From a virus, in IMG/VR virus record IMGVR_UViG_3300004460_000219, positions 1-35,275 of that record: DNA of 35,275 nucleotides; one strand, given 5' to 3'. Position numbers and translations under genes: made by a program. Below are positions 6,500-13,759 of the stretch, one piece after another. The notes under the pieces were generated by a model. It saw only the letters and a program-made list of their open reading frames with translations, did no database searches and had not been told where the DNA came from. The first letter of the stretch is position 1; each line of letters begins with the position of its first letter.

Positions 6500-6545
6500 T
6501 ATAGGGTTTATTATTCAATGCTTTTATTTATTTTTATTCCCTATA
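6500..6545. repeat. Spaced inverted repeat TATAGGG/CCCTATA
   Basis: TATAGGG at 6500-6506 and its exact complement CCCTATA at 6539-6545 flank 32 bases of T-rich sequence. They could form a cruciform or mRNA hairpin or bind a dimeric protein. The enclosed AT-rich stretch would melt easily, which suits an unwinding element next to the iterons. Confidence 0.55.
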
Positions 6546-6557
6546 CGAGACCAGAAA

Positions 6558-6629
6558 GATAACATTATCGACACACACACTGATAATCAGTTACTTAAGT
6601 AACATAAACTCGACACAAACTCGACACAA
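6558..6629. other. Candidate replication origin: palindromes, iterons and a DnaA-box-like site
   Basis: Directly before the primase-helicase gene lie several elements. GATAA-CA-TTATC (6558-6569) and CTGAT-A-ATCAG (6580-6590) are inverted repeats. GTTACTTAAGTAAC (6590-6603) is a perfect 14-bp palindrome. ACTCGACACAA is repeated twice in tandem (6608-6618, 6619-6629). The core TCGACACA occurs at 6568, 6610 and 6621, spaced 42 and 11 bases, close to whole helical turns. TTATCGACA (6565-6573) differs from the DnaA box TTATCCACA at one base. With two DnaA domain IV-like proteins in the phage, an origin is a sensible reading. An operator for the primase operon is the main alternative. Confidence 0.5.
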
Positions 6630-6645
6630 TTAAATCAAACACAGC

Positions 6646-9063
6646 ATGACAGCAAAAGAAATCACAATTTTTCAGAACATTAAAGAGACCTCAACCCCTT
6701 TCTTTAGGAGCTTGGAGTTTATTATTGACAGAATAAAAAGCGGAGCATCAAAGGACTTGGTTAAAAGAATTCGCACAGAGAAAGACAAGTCACAGAGAAA
6801 CGAGCTAAAGAAAAATCTACCAGCAATATGTTTCTCAGGTACATTCAATAAGCGTAACGACTCATCAATCATCCAGCACTCAGGTTTTATATGCCTAGAT
6901 TTTGATGGGTACGAGAACAACAAAGAACTCCTAACAGATAAGGAGAAACTAACTAAGAGTAATTTTATATACTCTGTGTTTATATCTCCTTCAGGCAAGG
7001 GATTAAAAGCTCTAGTTAAAATACCTCAGGACATTGACAATCATGTAAACTATTTTAATAGCCTTGAGATACACTTCAATAACCCACACTTTGATACTAC
7101 ATGTAAAAATATTTCAAGGGTTTGTTACGAGTCTTACGACCCGTTGATATACGTAAACAAAAACTCTAGTGTATGGGAAGAGATTAAAGAAAAGGAATAC
7201 ACTGAGGTAAACAGCAGGTTAGACATGCCGACAATACCAATCACAGATGAGAACAAGATTGTAGAGATACTTGTGAAGTGGTGGGTAAAGAAGTACCCAA
7301 TGGTTGAGGGGCAGAGAAACAATAACTGTTTTATTTTAGCCTCAGCATTTAATGACTTCGGTATTAATAAATCTTTAGCTGGATATGTACTGCAGAACTA
7401 TAGAACTTCAGACTTTACAGAGACAGAAATAAATCAGACGATAAGTTCGGCCTATGCTCAGACACAAAACCATGGTACAAAATACTATGAGGATGAGGAG
7501 AGGGTCAACAACATAAGAGTAAAGCTTAGACGTGGGGAGTCTAAAAAGAAAATAAAATCACAGCTAGAGGACAGCCACATAGAGCCAAGGGTAATAGAGG
7601 CTGTACTTAACAGGGTTGAGGAGGAGAATGAACAGAAACAATTCTGGACTAAATCAGACAAGGGAGTAATAAAGATAGTGCATATACTATTCAAGCAGTT
7701 CCTTGAGGACAATGGCTTTTATAAGTACAGCCCAGAAGGTAGTAAGAACTATGTGTTTGTTAAGGTAACCAACAATCTGGTTGACCATACAGATGAGAAG
7801 TATATAAAAGACTTTGTATTGAACAGCGTTATAGAGCTGGACGATGCGTCAATATACAATCACTTTGCAGACCAGGTAAGGTACTTTAGAGAGGATTTCC
7901 TGACACTTCTATCAACGATTGACATCTACTTTGTTGAGGACAATAAGAACACCTCATACCTTTACTATAATAACTGTGCTATCAAGGTAACAAAAGATGA
8001 TGTAGAGGTGATAGATTACATAGACCTCAATGGTTTTGTTTGGAAAGACCACGTCATTGATAGGGTATTTAATAAGTGTGAGGTAGGTGACTGCGACTAC
8101 AAAAAGTTTATAAAAAATATATGTGCTTCTGATGATGGTAGAATTAAATCAATGGAGTCTACTATTGGTTTTCTTCTGCATGGGTACAAGAATTTATCAT
8201 ACTGCCCAGCAATAATTTTAAACGATGAGGTTATAAGTGACAACCCAGAGGGAGGAACAGGTAAGGGATTGTTTATGAATGCCTTACAGAAGATGAAGAA
8301 GGTGGTAACGATAGACGGAAAGTCTTTTACTTTTGAAAGAGCATTTGCCTACCAACTCGTGTCAGCTGACACACAGATACTTGTGTTCGATGATGTAAAA
8401 AAGGGGTTTGATTTTGAGAGATTGTTTTCTGTGGTAACAGAAGGACTTACGCTTGAAAAGAAAAACAAGGACGCAATAAAAATTCCGTTTAGTAAGTCAC
8501 CTAAGATTGCAATCACAACTAACTACGCCATCAAGGGAGCAGGTAATTCTTTTGCTCGTAGAAAGTGGGAGCTTGAACTACACCAGCACTACAATAAAAA
8601 CTATACACCAATCGATGAGTTCGGTAAGCTAATGTTTGGAGACTGGAACGATGAGGACTGGTGCAAGTTTGATAACTACATGGTGGGATGTATGATGGGA
8701 TACCTAGAGACAGGATTAGTCAAGAGTAAGTTTGTTAACCTTAAGATACGACAGCTATCTGCGGAGTCTTCACATGATTTTATAGAGTGGCTAGGGTTAA
8801 TAGCTGGGAGTGAGATGAGCGCCAACATATATGTTGACTCAAGGATACACACCAACACTCTGTACCAGGATTTTATATCAGAGTACCCAGACTACGGACC
8901 AAAGTCTAGACTATCTATATCACAGGTAAGATTTAATAAGTGGCTTACAGCCTATGCTGTCTACAAAACGGGAGCTCAACCTGAAAAGGGTAGAGATGCT
9001 ACAGGTAGATGGATGAGATTAAAAAGAGCAGACGAAGTTAACATTCAAACCTCATTATTATGA
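6646..9063 (+). CDS. Primase-helicase: BT4734/VirE_N-type primase domain plus SF3-like helicase
   Basis: The 805-aa protein is modular. Residues about 1-180 match the BT4734-like/VirE N-terminal domain, which I believe has been linked to archaeo-eukaryotic-type primases: CLDFDGYE (83-90) supplies acidic metal ligands, followed by SPSGKGLKALVKI (114-126). A helical PriCT-like segment (about 215-275; NNCFILASAFNDFG...ETEINQTISSAY) follows. The C-terminal ATPase has Walker A EGGTGKG (535-541), Walker B VFDDVKK (DD at 582-583) and a sensor motif ITTN (623-626) with ARRKW beyond, as in SF3/D5-type phage helicases. It should prime and unwind DNA at the fork. The gene follows the candidate origin and its TGA overlaps the next ATG. 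Confidence 0.82.
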   Translation: MTAKEITIFQNIKETSTPFFRSLEFIIDRIKSGASKDLVKRIRTEKDKSQRNELKKNLPAICFSGTFNKRNDSSIIQHSGFICLDFDGYENNKELLTDKEKLTKSNFIYSVFISPSGKGLKALVKIPQDIDNHVNYFNSLEIHFNNPHFDTTCKNISRVCYESYDPLIYVNKNSSVWEEIKEKEYTEVNSRLDMPTIPITDENKIVEILVKWWVKKYPMVEGQRNNNCFILASAFNDFGINKSLAGYVLQNYRTSDFTETEINQTISSAYAQTQNHGTKYYEDEERVNNIRVKLRRGESKKKIKSQLEDSHIEPRVIEAVLNRVEEENEQKQFWTKSDKGVIKIVHILFKQFLEDNGFYKYSPEGSKNYVFVKVTNNLVDHTDEKYIKDFVLNSVIELDDASIYNHFADQVRYFREDFLTLLSTIDIYFVEDNKNTSYLYYNNCAIKVTKDDVEVIDYIDLNGFVWKDHVIDRVFNKCEVGDCDYKKFIKNICASDDGRIKSMESTIGFLLHGYKNLSYCPAIILNDEVISDNPEGGTGKGLFMNALQKMKKVVTIDGKSFTFERAFAYQLVSADTQILVFDDVKKGFDFERLFSVVTEGLTLEKKNKDAIKIPFSKSPKIAITTNYAIKGAGNSFARRKWELELHQHYNKNYTPIDEFGKLMFGDWNDEDWCKFDNYMVGCMMGYLETGLVKSKFVNLKIRQLSAESSHDFIEWLGLIAGSEMSANIYVDSRIHTNTLYQDFISEYPDYGPKSRLSISQVRFNKWLTAYAVYKTGAQPEKGRDATGRWMRLKRADEVNIQTSLL

Positions 9064-10298
9064 TACAGTTTAGAGACTACCAGCAAAAGATTATTGATGA
9101 TGGCGTTAAGATAATATCTGAAAAAGGATTTCTTTATCTAGCCATGGAGGTTAGGACAGGTAAGACCCTGACTAGCCTGGGTATAGCAGAGAAGATGGGG
9201 TACGAAAATGTTTTGTTCCTTACAAAAAAGAAGGCTATCAGTTCTATAACACACGACAACGACATGATGTGCCCCACATCTTTTATTTTGTTTGTTATAA
9301 ACTATGAGAGTATGCACAAACTACCCAACATAAAGTGGGACTTGATTATTCTGGACGAAGCCCATGGTATGGGTGCGTTTCCCAAGCCCAACAAGAGAGC
9401 TAAAGATGTTAGAACTATTATAAGCAAGACAGGTTGTGATGTCTGTTTGTTGTCAGGAACACCAACACCTGAGTCGTACAGTCAGATGTACCACCAGGTG
9501 TATGGTATTCCAAAGAATCCTTTCAGACAATACCCTAGTTTCTATAAGTTCTCTCATGATTACGTGGATGTTAAAGAGAAAAAGATAAACAGCATGTACA
9601 TAAGGGACTACACCAGAGGTCATGATTCTATAATTCAGAAGATGAAACCATACACTATATCTTATACACAGAAGGAGGCAGGGTTTGAGAATGATATTAT
9701 AGAGGAGGTGCTGGAGGTGGATATGAGTGAGTCAACGTATAACATAACCTCAAAGCTTCAAAAGAATTTAGTTGTTGAGGGTAAGGATGAGGTTATACTT
9801 GCGGACACACCAGTGAAACTTATGATGAAGCTTCATCAGATATATAGTGGGACTGTAAAGTTTGAAAGTGGAAACTCTATGATACTAGACTTAAGCAAGG
9901 CTCAGTTTATATACGATAACTTTTGCTTAATGAAGGTAGGAATATTCTATAAGTTTAAGCAGGAACTAAACGCTTTGAAGGAAGTGTATGGCGACCAGCT
10001 CTGCACAGAGGTAGACGAGTTTGATTCCACAGACAAGACCATAGCACTACAGATAGTAAGCGGAAGGGAGGGAATTAGTTTGCGTAACGCAGAGTATCTG
10101 GTGTACTATAACATAGACTTCAGTGCGACAAGCTACTGGCAAAGCCGAGACAGGATGACCACCAAGGACAGTAAGCTTAGTAAAATATTCTGGGTGTTCG
10201 CTAAGGGAGGTATAGAAAAACAAATATACAAAGCGGTGACAAAGAAAAAGGACTACACCTTGCGTCACTTTAAAAAAGATTTATTAACTTTAAATTAA
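9060..10298 (+). CDS. SF2 DNA helicase, DEAH/SNF2-like
   Basis: The 412-aa protein shows superfamily 2 helicase motifs in order: FRDYQQKII (Q-like motif, 4-12), Walker A EVRTGKT (30-36), DEAH (99-102), SGT (132-134, motif III) and, in the second RecA-like domain, GREGISL and QSRDR (361-365, motif VI). Short phage SNF2-like helicases have this compact layout and act in replication, recombination or fork remodelling. Its start overlaps the stop of the primase-helicase gene (ATGA), so expression of the two is probably coupled. I see no extra nuclease or DNA-binding domain. Confidence 0.85.
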   Translation: MIQFRDYQQKIIDDGVKIISEKGFLYLAMEVRTGKTLTSLGIAEKMGYENVLFLTKKKAISSITHDNDMMCPTSFILFVINYESMHKLPNIKWDLIILDEAHGMGAFPKPNKRAKDVRTIISKTGCDVCLLSGTPTPESYSQMYHQVYGIPKNPFRQYPSFYKFSHDYVDVKEKKINSMYIRDYTRGHDSIIQKMKPYTISYTQKEAGFENDIIEEVLEVDMSESTYNITSKLQKNLVVEGKDEVILADTPVKLMMKLHQIYSGTVKFESGNSMILDLSKAQFIYDNFCLMKVGIFYKFKQELNALKEVYGDQLCTEVDEFDSTDKTIALQIVSGREGISLRNAEYLVYYNIDFSATSYWQSRDRMTTKDSKLSKIFWVFAKGGIEKQIYKAVTKKKDYTLRHFKKDLLTLN

Positions 10299-10303
10299 AT
10301 ACA

Positions 10304-10519
10304 ATGATAGAAGCAATTGGTTGGCTAACTATAGCCTGGATAGTAATGGTAGTAGGAAAAGCAATAGGTAGAAGGCTATGGCCTGAAGATTGGGAGCCTG
10401 GTGTTTTAAAAGATAGGGGAAAAAAAGAATGGCCTTCAGAAGAAAGCCAGGAAGATATGACAAGAAGGCTGTGGCCTGAGCATCACCCCGAACACAAAGA
10501 GAAAGATGAACTTCAATAA
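10304..10519 (+). CDS. Small single-pass membrane protein with duplicated RRLWPE motif, 71 aa
   Basis: Residues 3-20 (EAIGWLTIAWIVMVVGKAI) form one hydrophobic segment that could span the inner membrane. The rest is a highly charged cytoplasmic-type tail. RRLWPE appears twice (about 23-28 and 54-59), so the tail seems to contain an internal duplication. The gene starts 5 bases after the helicase stop and overlaps the next nuclease gene by 14 bases. The function is unknown. A membrane anchor for replication proteins, or a host-inhibition or exclusion factor, are possible guesses. Confidence 0.65.
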   Translation: MIEAIGWLTIAWIVMVVGKAIGRRLWPEDWEPGVLKDRGKKEWPSEESQEDMTRRLWPEHHPEHKEKDELQ

Positions 10520-10883
10520 TGATTTTAGATACGACCTTGAGATAGGAAAGGAAGGAGAAAGAATTGTTGATTCATTATTCAAAGATAAATTAGTTGAGGT
10601 TAAAAGAGATAGCTGGGTTGGAAGGTCGGGCAATATAGCTATAGAGTACGAGAGCAGAGGCAAGCCATCTGGTATAGCAACAACTCAGGCAGACTACTGG
10701 ATAATAATATTCTCAAAAGAATATCAGGACAAAGTCATGTATGTATTTGAAACTCAGTTACTTAAGAGTGTGTCTAGAGATTACTTTAAGCAAGGCAAAG
10801 TAAAGGCAATGGGAGACAACAACACATCAATGGCTGTGCTTATTCCTATAAAAGAAATTAGTAACTTTATAAAACATAAATGA
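10506..10883 (+). CDS. Putative PD-(D/E)XK nuclease, 125 aa
   Basis: The arrangement GKEGERIVDSL (14-24), VEVKRD (30-35, the E-x-K pair) and GNIAIEYESRGKPSGIATTQADYWIII (42-68) fits a small PD-(D/E)XK nuclease of a type common in phages. Glu18, Glu31 and Lys33 are the likely active-site residues. It might cleave branched DNA (Holliday junction resolvase-like) or trim ends. It overlaps the membrane-protein gene upstream and has a 4-base ATGA overlap with the VRR-NUC gene downstream. The exact family and substrate are inferred. Confidence 0.65.
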   Translation: MNFNNDFRYDLEIGKEGERIVDSLFKDKLVEVKRDSWVGRSGNIAIEYESRGKPSGIATTQADYWIIIFSKEYQDKVMYVFETQLLKSVSRDYFKQGKVKAMGDNNTSMAVLIPIKEISNFIKHK

Positions 10884-11119
10884 CAGAACAGCAGATACAA
10901 GCGAAGAGAATTAAACAGCTTGAGGCTGAGGGTTATTATGTGATTAAGCTTATTAAAACAAATAAGAATGGGATACCTGACCTTGTTGCTATACCACCTA
11001 ACTGCGGTGTAATATTTAGCGAAGTTAAAACAACTAAGGGAAAAGTGTCTGCGCTACAGGAGTATAGACTTAAAGAATTAAAGAAGCATGGAGTACAGGT
11101 TGAGGTTTATAGAGGGTGA
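10880..11119 (+). CDS. VRR-NUC domain nuclease, 79 aa
   Basis: The whole protein corresponds to a stand-alone VRR-NUC domain: GIPDLVAIPP (31-40) with the active-site Asp34, FSEVKTTKGKVSALQEYRLKEL (47-68) with Glu48-x-Lys50 and the conserved Gln60, and a final strand VQVEVYRG. Phage VRR-NUC proteins are small PD-(D/E)XK endonucleases thought to act on branched DNA such as Holliday junctions. It is coupled to the preceding nuclease by an ATGA overlap and overlaps the next gene by 32 bases. Confidence 0.85.
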   Translation: MTEQQIQAKRIKQLEAEGYYVIKLIKTNKNGIPDLVAIPPNCGVIFSEVKTTKGKVSALQEYRLKELKKHGVQVEVYRG

Positions 11120-11414
11120 ATACGAATACGAGGTAGACGAAAACTTTATTGAAATACTACGAGAGATGCCTGAAGAGTTGGCTATGGACATAGCATCTCA
11201 GATAGAATTTAATTCAGACTTACTTCCTGCTACTGGATTTAGTACAAGTATATTTGCTGGTGTAACAAAAGACCTAGACACACCAATTTTTTTTTGTGTT
11301 GAGTACGCAAAAGAAGAAGGAGGAAATACTATATACATAGACATAGAGCAGGTAGACTCTGATACATATTTAGATTTATATTTAATTAAACAAACACTAC
11401 AATGGCAAACTTAA
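11088..11414 (+). CDS. Hypothetical acidic protein, 108 aa
   Basis: I do not recognise this acidic protein (MEYRLRFIEGEYEYEVDENFIEILREMPEELAMDIASQIEFNSD...). Its start lies inside the end of the VRR-NUC gene (32-base overlap) in another frame, and its end overlaps the second DnaA-like gene by 13 bases. The frame stays open and acidic beyond the overlap, which supports it. A later start at the Met near residue 27 would avoid the long overlap and cannot be ruled out. It might mimic DNA charge, but that is speculation. Confidence 0.62.
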   Translation: MEYRLRFIEGEYEYEVDENFIEILREMPEELAMDIASQIEFNSDLLPATGFSTSIFAGVTKDLDTPIFFCVEYAKEEGGNTIYIDIEQVDSDTYLDLYLIKQTLQWQT

Positions 11415-11929
11415 CAAGAGAAAATAGACTTAAGAAAATAGTAAACACAGTTTTTGATGTAGACATTATGGAGAAAACGAGAAAACGAGAAGTGGTAGAG
11501 GCCAGGATGGTGTACTGCCGAATACTTATGGACGAGGGATATAAAACCCTATCAAGAACAGCCAAGAGCCTGGACAAGCATCACGCCACAGTTATACATT
11601 ATAATAATTCATTTAAGTATGTTATAAAAGCAGACGATAGATTGTATGAATTGTATGAGCGATGTGTTAAAATGTTTACAGAGCCACAGCGAATACAAAA
11701 TAAAGAATTAACACTGGTTGAATGTAAAAATTTAATATTTACTTTGGAAAACAAAATAAAAAACTTAACTTTGAATTTATCTAGTCTAAATTTAGAGCAT
11801 GAAATATTTATAAAAAGACAAAAGGTTTACCATGATATTTATAAAACGATACATGAGAGAGTAAACAAAAAGAACATCAAACAAGTTACACGCAAACTTA
11901 ACACATACCTAAATGGAATACACAGTTAA
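11402..11929 (+). CDS. Second DnaA domain IV-like protein with helical C-terminal extension, 175 aa
   Basis: Residues about 28-78 resemble DnaA domain IV: KREVVEARMVYCRILMDEGYKTLSRTAKSLDKHHATVIHYNNSF, with the H-[AS]-T-[VI]-[VI]-H signature at 61-66. There is no AAA+ ATPase. Residues about 100-175 form a charged, Lys/Leu-rich helix with coiled-coil character (LENKIKNLTLNLSSLNLEHEIFIKRQ), suggesting oligomerisation. It overlaps both neighbours, so it is part of the coupled replication operon. The phage therefore makes two different DnaA-like DNA-binding proteins; this one might bridge sites at the iteron block at 6558-6629. Confidence 0.7.
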   Translation: MANLTRENRLKKIVNTVFDVDIMEKTRKREVVEARMVYCRILMDEGYKTLSRTAKSLDKHHATVIHYNNSFKYVIKADDRLYELYERCVKMFTEPQRIQNKELTLVECKNLIFTLENKIKNLTLNLSSLNLEHEIFIKRQKVYHDIYKTIHERVNKKNIKQVTRKLNTYLNGIHS

Positions 11930-12149
11930 CGACATAGAAAAGATTATAAGCTTTACATCATGGAACACAAGAAAAAAAATTGATGAGCTTTTAAGGATAG
12001 ATTGTTATATGTATACAAACCTAGGGATTGACTCTAGTTCTAAGGAAAGAACTACCGCTAGTAAAAATTCTAGGAAAATATATAGGGCAATAAAAAATTT
12101 AGATTATAAAATCGGTAATGATTTTTTAATTGCAATGGACAGAAGCTAA
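11913..12149 (+). CDS. Hypothetical basic helical protein, 78 aa
   Basis: I do not recognise this protein. It begins MEYTVNDIEKIISFTSWNTRKKIDELLRIDCYMYTN and ends in a basic helical segment (SKNSRKIYRAIKNLDYKIGNDFLIAMDRS). It could be a small DNA-binding protein. It overlaps the second DnaA-like gene by 17 bases, and its stop shares one base with the next ATG (TAATG), so translation is probably coupled. Confidence 0.62.
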   Translation: MEYTVNDIEKIISFTSWNTRKKIDELLRIDCYMYTNLGIDSSSKERTTASKNSRKIYRAIKNLDYKIGNDFLIAMDRS

Positions 12150-12340
12150 TGAACCCGAACACCTCGCTGGAGAAAAGAAGAATAGAACACGTTAACAACC
12201 TAACGAACAGTCTTCACGACTCATGCGATGAAATCTACGAGTCTTTAATAGACCATGATTACAACCATTGTAAAAAAATTTCTAAAGAATTAATCTTAAA
12301 GCTAAAAGATATGATTGATTCAATGGAAGATGATTTATAA
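12149..12340 (+). CDS. Hypothetical acidic helical protein, 63 aa
   Basis: This small acidic helical protein (MNPNTSLEKRRIEHVNNLTNSLHDSCDEIYESLIDHDYNHCKKISKELILKLKDMIDSMEDDL) is of unknown function. It starts on the last base of the previous stop (TAATG) and ends 10 bases before the ATG of the metallophosphoesterase gene. It is all helix by appearance and could be a protein-protein adaptor. Confidence 0.62.
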   Translation: MNPNTSLEKRRIEHVNNLTNSLHDSCDEIYESLIDHDYNHCKKISKELILKLKDMIDSMEDDL

Positions 12341-12350
12341 AACAGCAGTC

Positions 12351-13385
12351 ATGAAAAAAAAATTAAAGACCAATAGGCTTAGGCTAAAGGACGATGAGTT
12401 AAATATAATAGAAGAGTATCGAGGGCTAAAGAAAGCGGCTGAGGCAAGCGGCATTGACGTAGACACAGTGAAGCACGCCTGGTTAAAGAGTGACAAGGCA
12501 AGCCTGTTCGTTAAGAACCCTAACTTCCAGGTACAGAAAGAAAAAGATTTTGTTGAGAAGCTAATCAAAGAACTTGACAAGCACTCTCCTCAGTACAAAA
12601 AAATTAGGAGAAAAAAATCTAAGTCAGGCCACCTTATGGTGCTTGACCCAGCAGATATACACATAGGTAAGCTTTGCTCAAGGCTTGAGACAGGACAGAA
12701 ATATAATTCACAGATAGCAGTACAACGAGTACTAAATGGAGTTCAGGGTATATTAAAATCATCTAACGGGTTTGATATAGATATGATTAACTTCATAGGC
12801 GGCAACGACATACTGCATATTGATTCTCCTAAGAGACAAACAACAGGGGGCACACCTCAGGATACAGATGGGATGTGGTATGAGAATTTTTTAGTTGCTA
12901 AAAAACTTTACGTTGATGTTATTGAATTGTTGTTATCAATATCTGATATTCACTTCACCTTTAACCCAAGCAATCACGATTACATAAGCGGCTTCATGTT
13001 AGCTCAGACAATCGAAAGCCATTTCAGACACTGTAAAAATATTACGTTTGATAATACCATGGCTCACAGAAAATACTTTAGGTATCATAATAATTTAATT
13101 GGAACCACACATGGAGATGGTGCAAAGTCTGCAGACCTTCCAAGCCTTATGGCTCACGAGAGCAAGGACTGGACTGACTGTACTAAAAGATATTTCTATA
13201 CACACCACGTACACCACAAAACAAGTAAAGATTTTATTGGATGTACCGTTGAGAGTCTTAGGAGTCCAAGCACTGCAGACACCTGGCATCACAAGAAGGG
13301 ATATACTGGTGCGGTTGAGGGAGTTGAGGCATTTATACACCACAAAGTATATGGTCAGATAGCAAGGCTAACTCACATATTCTAA
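12351..13385 (+). CDS. Metallophosphoesterase (calcineurin/Mre11-like) with N-terminal HTH-like segment
   Basis: The 344-aa protein has the calcineurin-type motifs in order: D102-I-H104 (DPADIHIGK), GGND (150-153), NHD (208-210), THGDG (253-257) and THHVHH (284-289). These coordinate two metals in phosphodiesterases, including SbcD/Mre11-type nucleases. Residues about 19-48 (LNIIEEYRGLKKAAEASGIDVDTVKHAWLKS) look like a helix-turn-helix that could bind DNA. The likely role is nuclease or phosphatase action in replication or repair. The start is taken as the ATG at 12351, 10 bases after the preceding stop; an upstream in-frame TTG at 12315 lies inside that gene. Its stop shares one base with the next start. 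Confidence 0.78.
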   Translation: MKKKLKTNRLRLKDDELNIIEEYRGLKKAAEASGIDVDTVKHAWLKSDKASLFVKNPNFQVQKEKDFVEKLIKELDKHSPQYKKIRRKKSKSGHLMVLDPADIHIGKLCSRLETGQKYNSQIAVQRVLNGVQGILKSSNGFDIDMINFIGGNDILHIDSPKRQTTGGTPQDTDGMWYENFLVAKKLYVDVIELLLSISDIHFTFNPSNHDYISGFMLAQTIESHFRHCKNITFDNTMAHRKYFRYHNNLIGTTHGDGAKSADLPSLMAHESKDWTDCTKRYFYTHHVHHKTSKDFIGCTVESLRSPSTADTWHHKKGYTGAVEGVEAFIHHKVYGQIARLTHIF

Positions 13386-13759
13386 TGTCTGTAAAAGAAA
13401 AAGCAATACTTAAATTTACTGAAAGGTTTGAAGGCTCGCACAAAAGCCTAGGGCCTAGCGATGTAGACTATAGGGTGTATGATAAGCAGGGTAATTTAAT
13501 AGCATTCGCTTTAGTAATACCTACAGATAAAAAAATTAAATCCTGCTACCCCTTGCAGGTTAGTCTAAATAATCTATCAAAGCTATCCCTTAAAAGATTA
13601 AACCCTGTTATAATATGGGCGTGTCTTGATGGTATTATGTACGGTAAAATAAATTCTATATCAGGTACAGTGTCTTGGCAGGGCACATCAGAACTAAGCT
13701 CAGAGCTTGTTGTAATGTACCCAAAACAAAAGACATTTAATTATGCCAGACACTATTAG
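13385..13759 (+). CDS. Hypothetical protein at end of early operon, 124 aa
   Basis: The protein (MSVKEKAILKFTERFEGSHKSLGPSDVDYRVYDKQGNLIAFALVIP...) has a pattern of D-Y-x-V-Y-D-K-Q-G-N-L-I-A-F-A followed by hydrophobic strands (PVIIWACLDGIMYGKI) that loosely recalls a nuclease fold, but no catalytic lysine motif is convincing. The function is unknown. Translation is coupled to the metallophosphoesterase (TAATG). Its TAG (13757-13759) directly abuts the stop codon of the convergent giant virion gene, so it is the last plus-strand gene. Confidence 0.65.
   Translation: MSVKEKAILKFTERFEGSHKSLGPSDVDYRVYDKQGNLIAFALVIPTDKKIKSCYPLQVSLNNLSKLSLKRLNPVIIWACLDGIMYGKINSISGTVSWQGTSELSSELVVMYPKQKTFNYARHY

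Noticed and set aside
6481-6540. Promoter-like TATATTTT and TATTTTTA boxes between terminator and primase gene
   Set aside because: No TTTG or TTG lies at the right spacing upstream, and such T/A-rich octamers are expected by chance here; kept only as part of the AT-rich block.
12315-12350. Earlier TTG start for the metallophosphoesterase
   Set aside because: It would lie inside the preceding 63-aa gene in another frame; the ATG at 12351 has the usual A-rich context just after the stop.
13696-13708. AAGCT-CAG-AGCTT hairpin near the convergent stop codons as a terminator
   Set aside because: The stem is only 5 bp, the loop is 3 bases, there is no T run on either strand, and it lies inside the 124-aa coding region.
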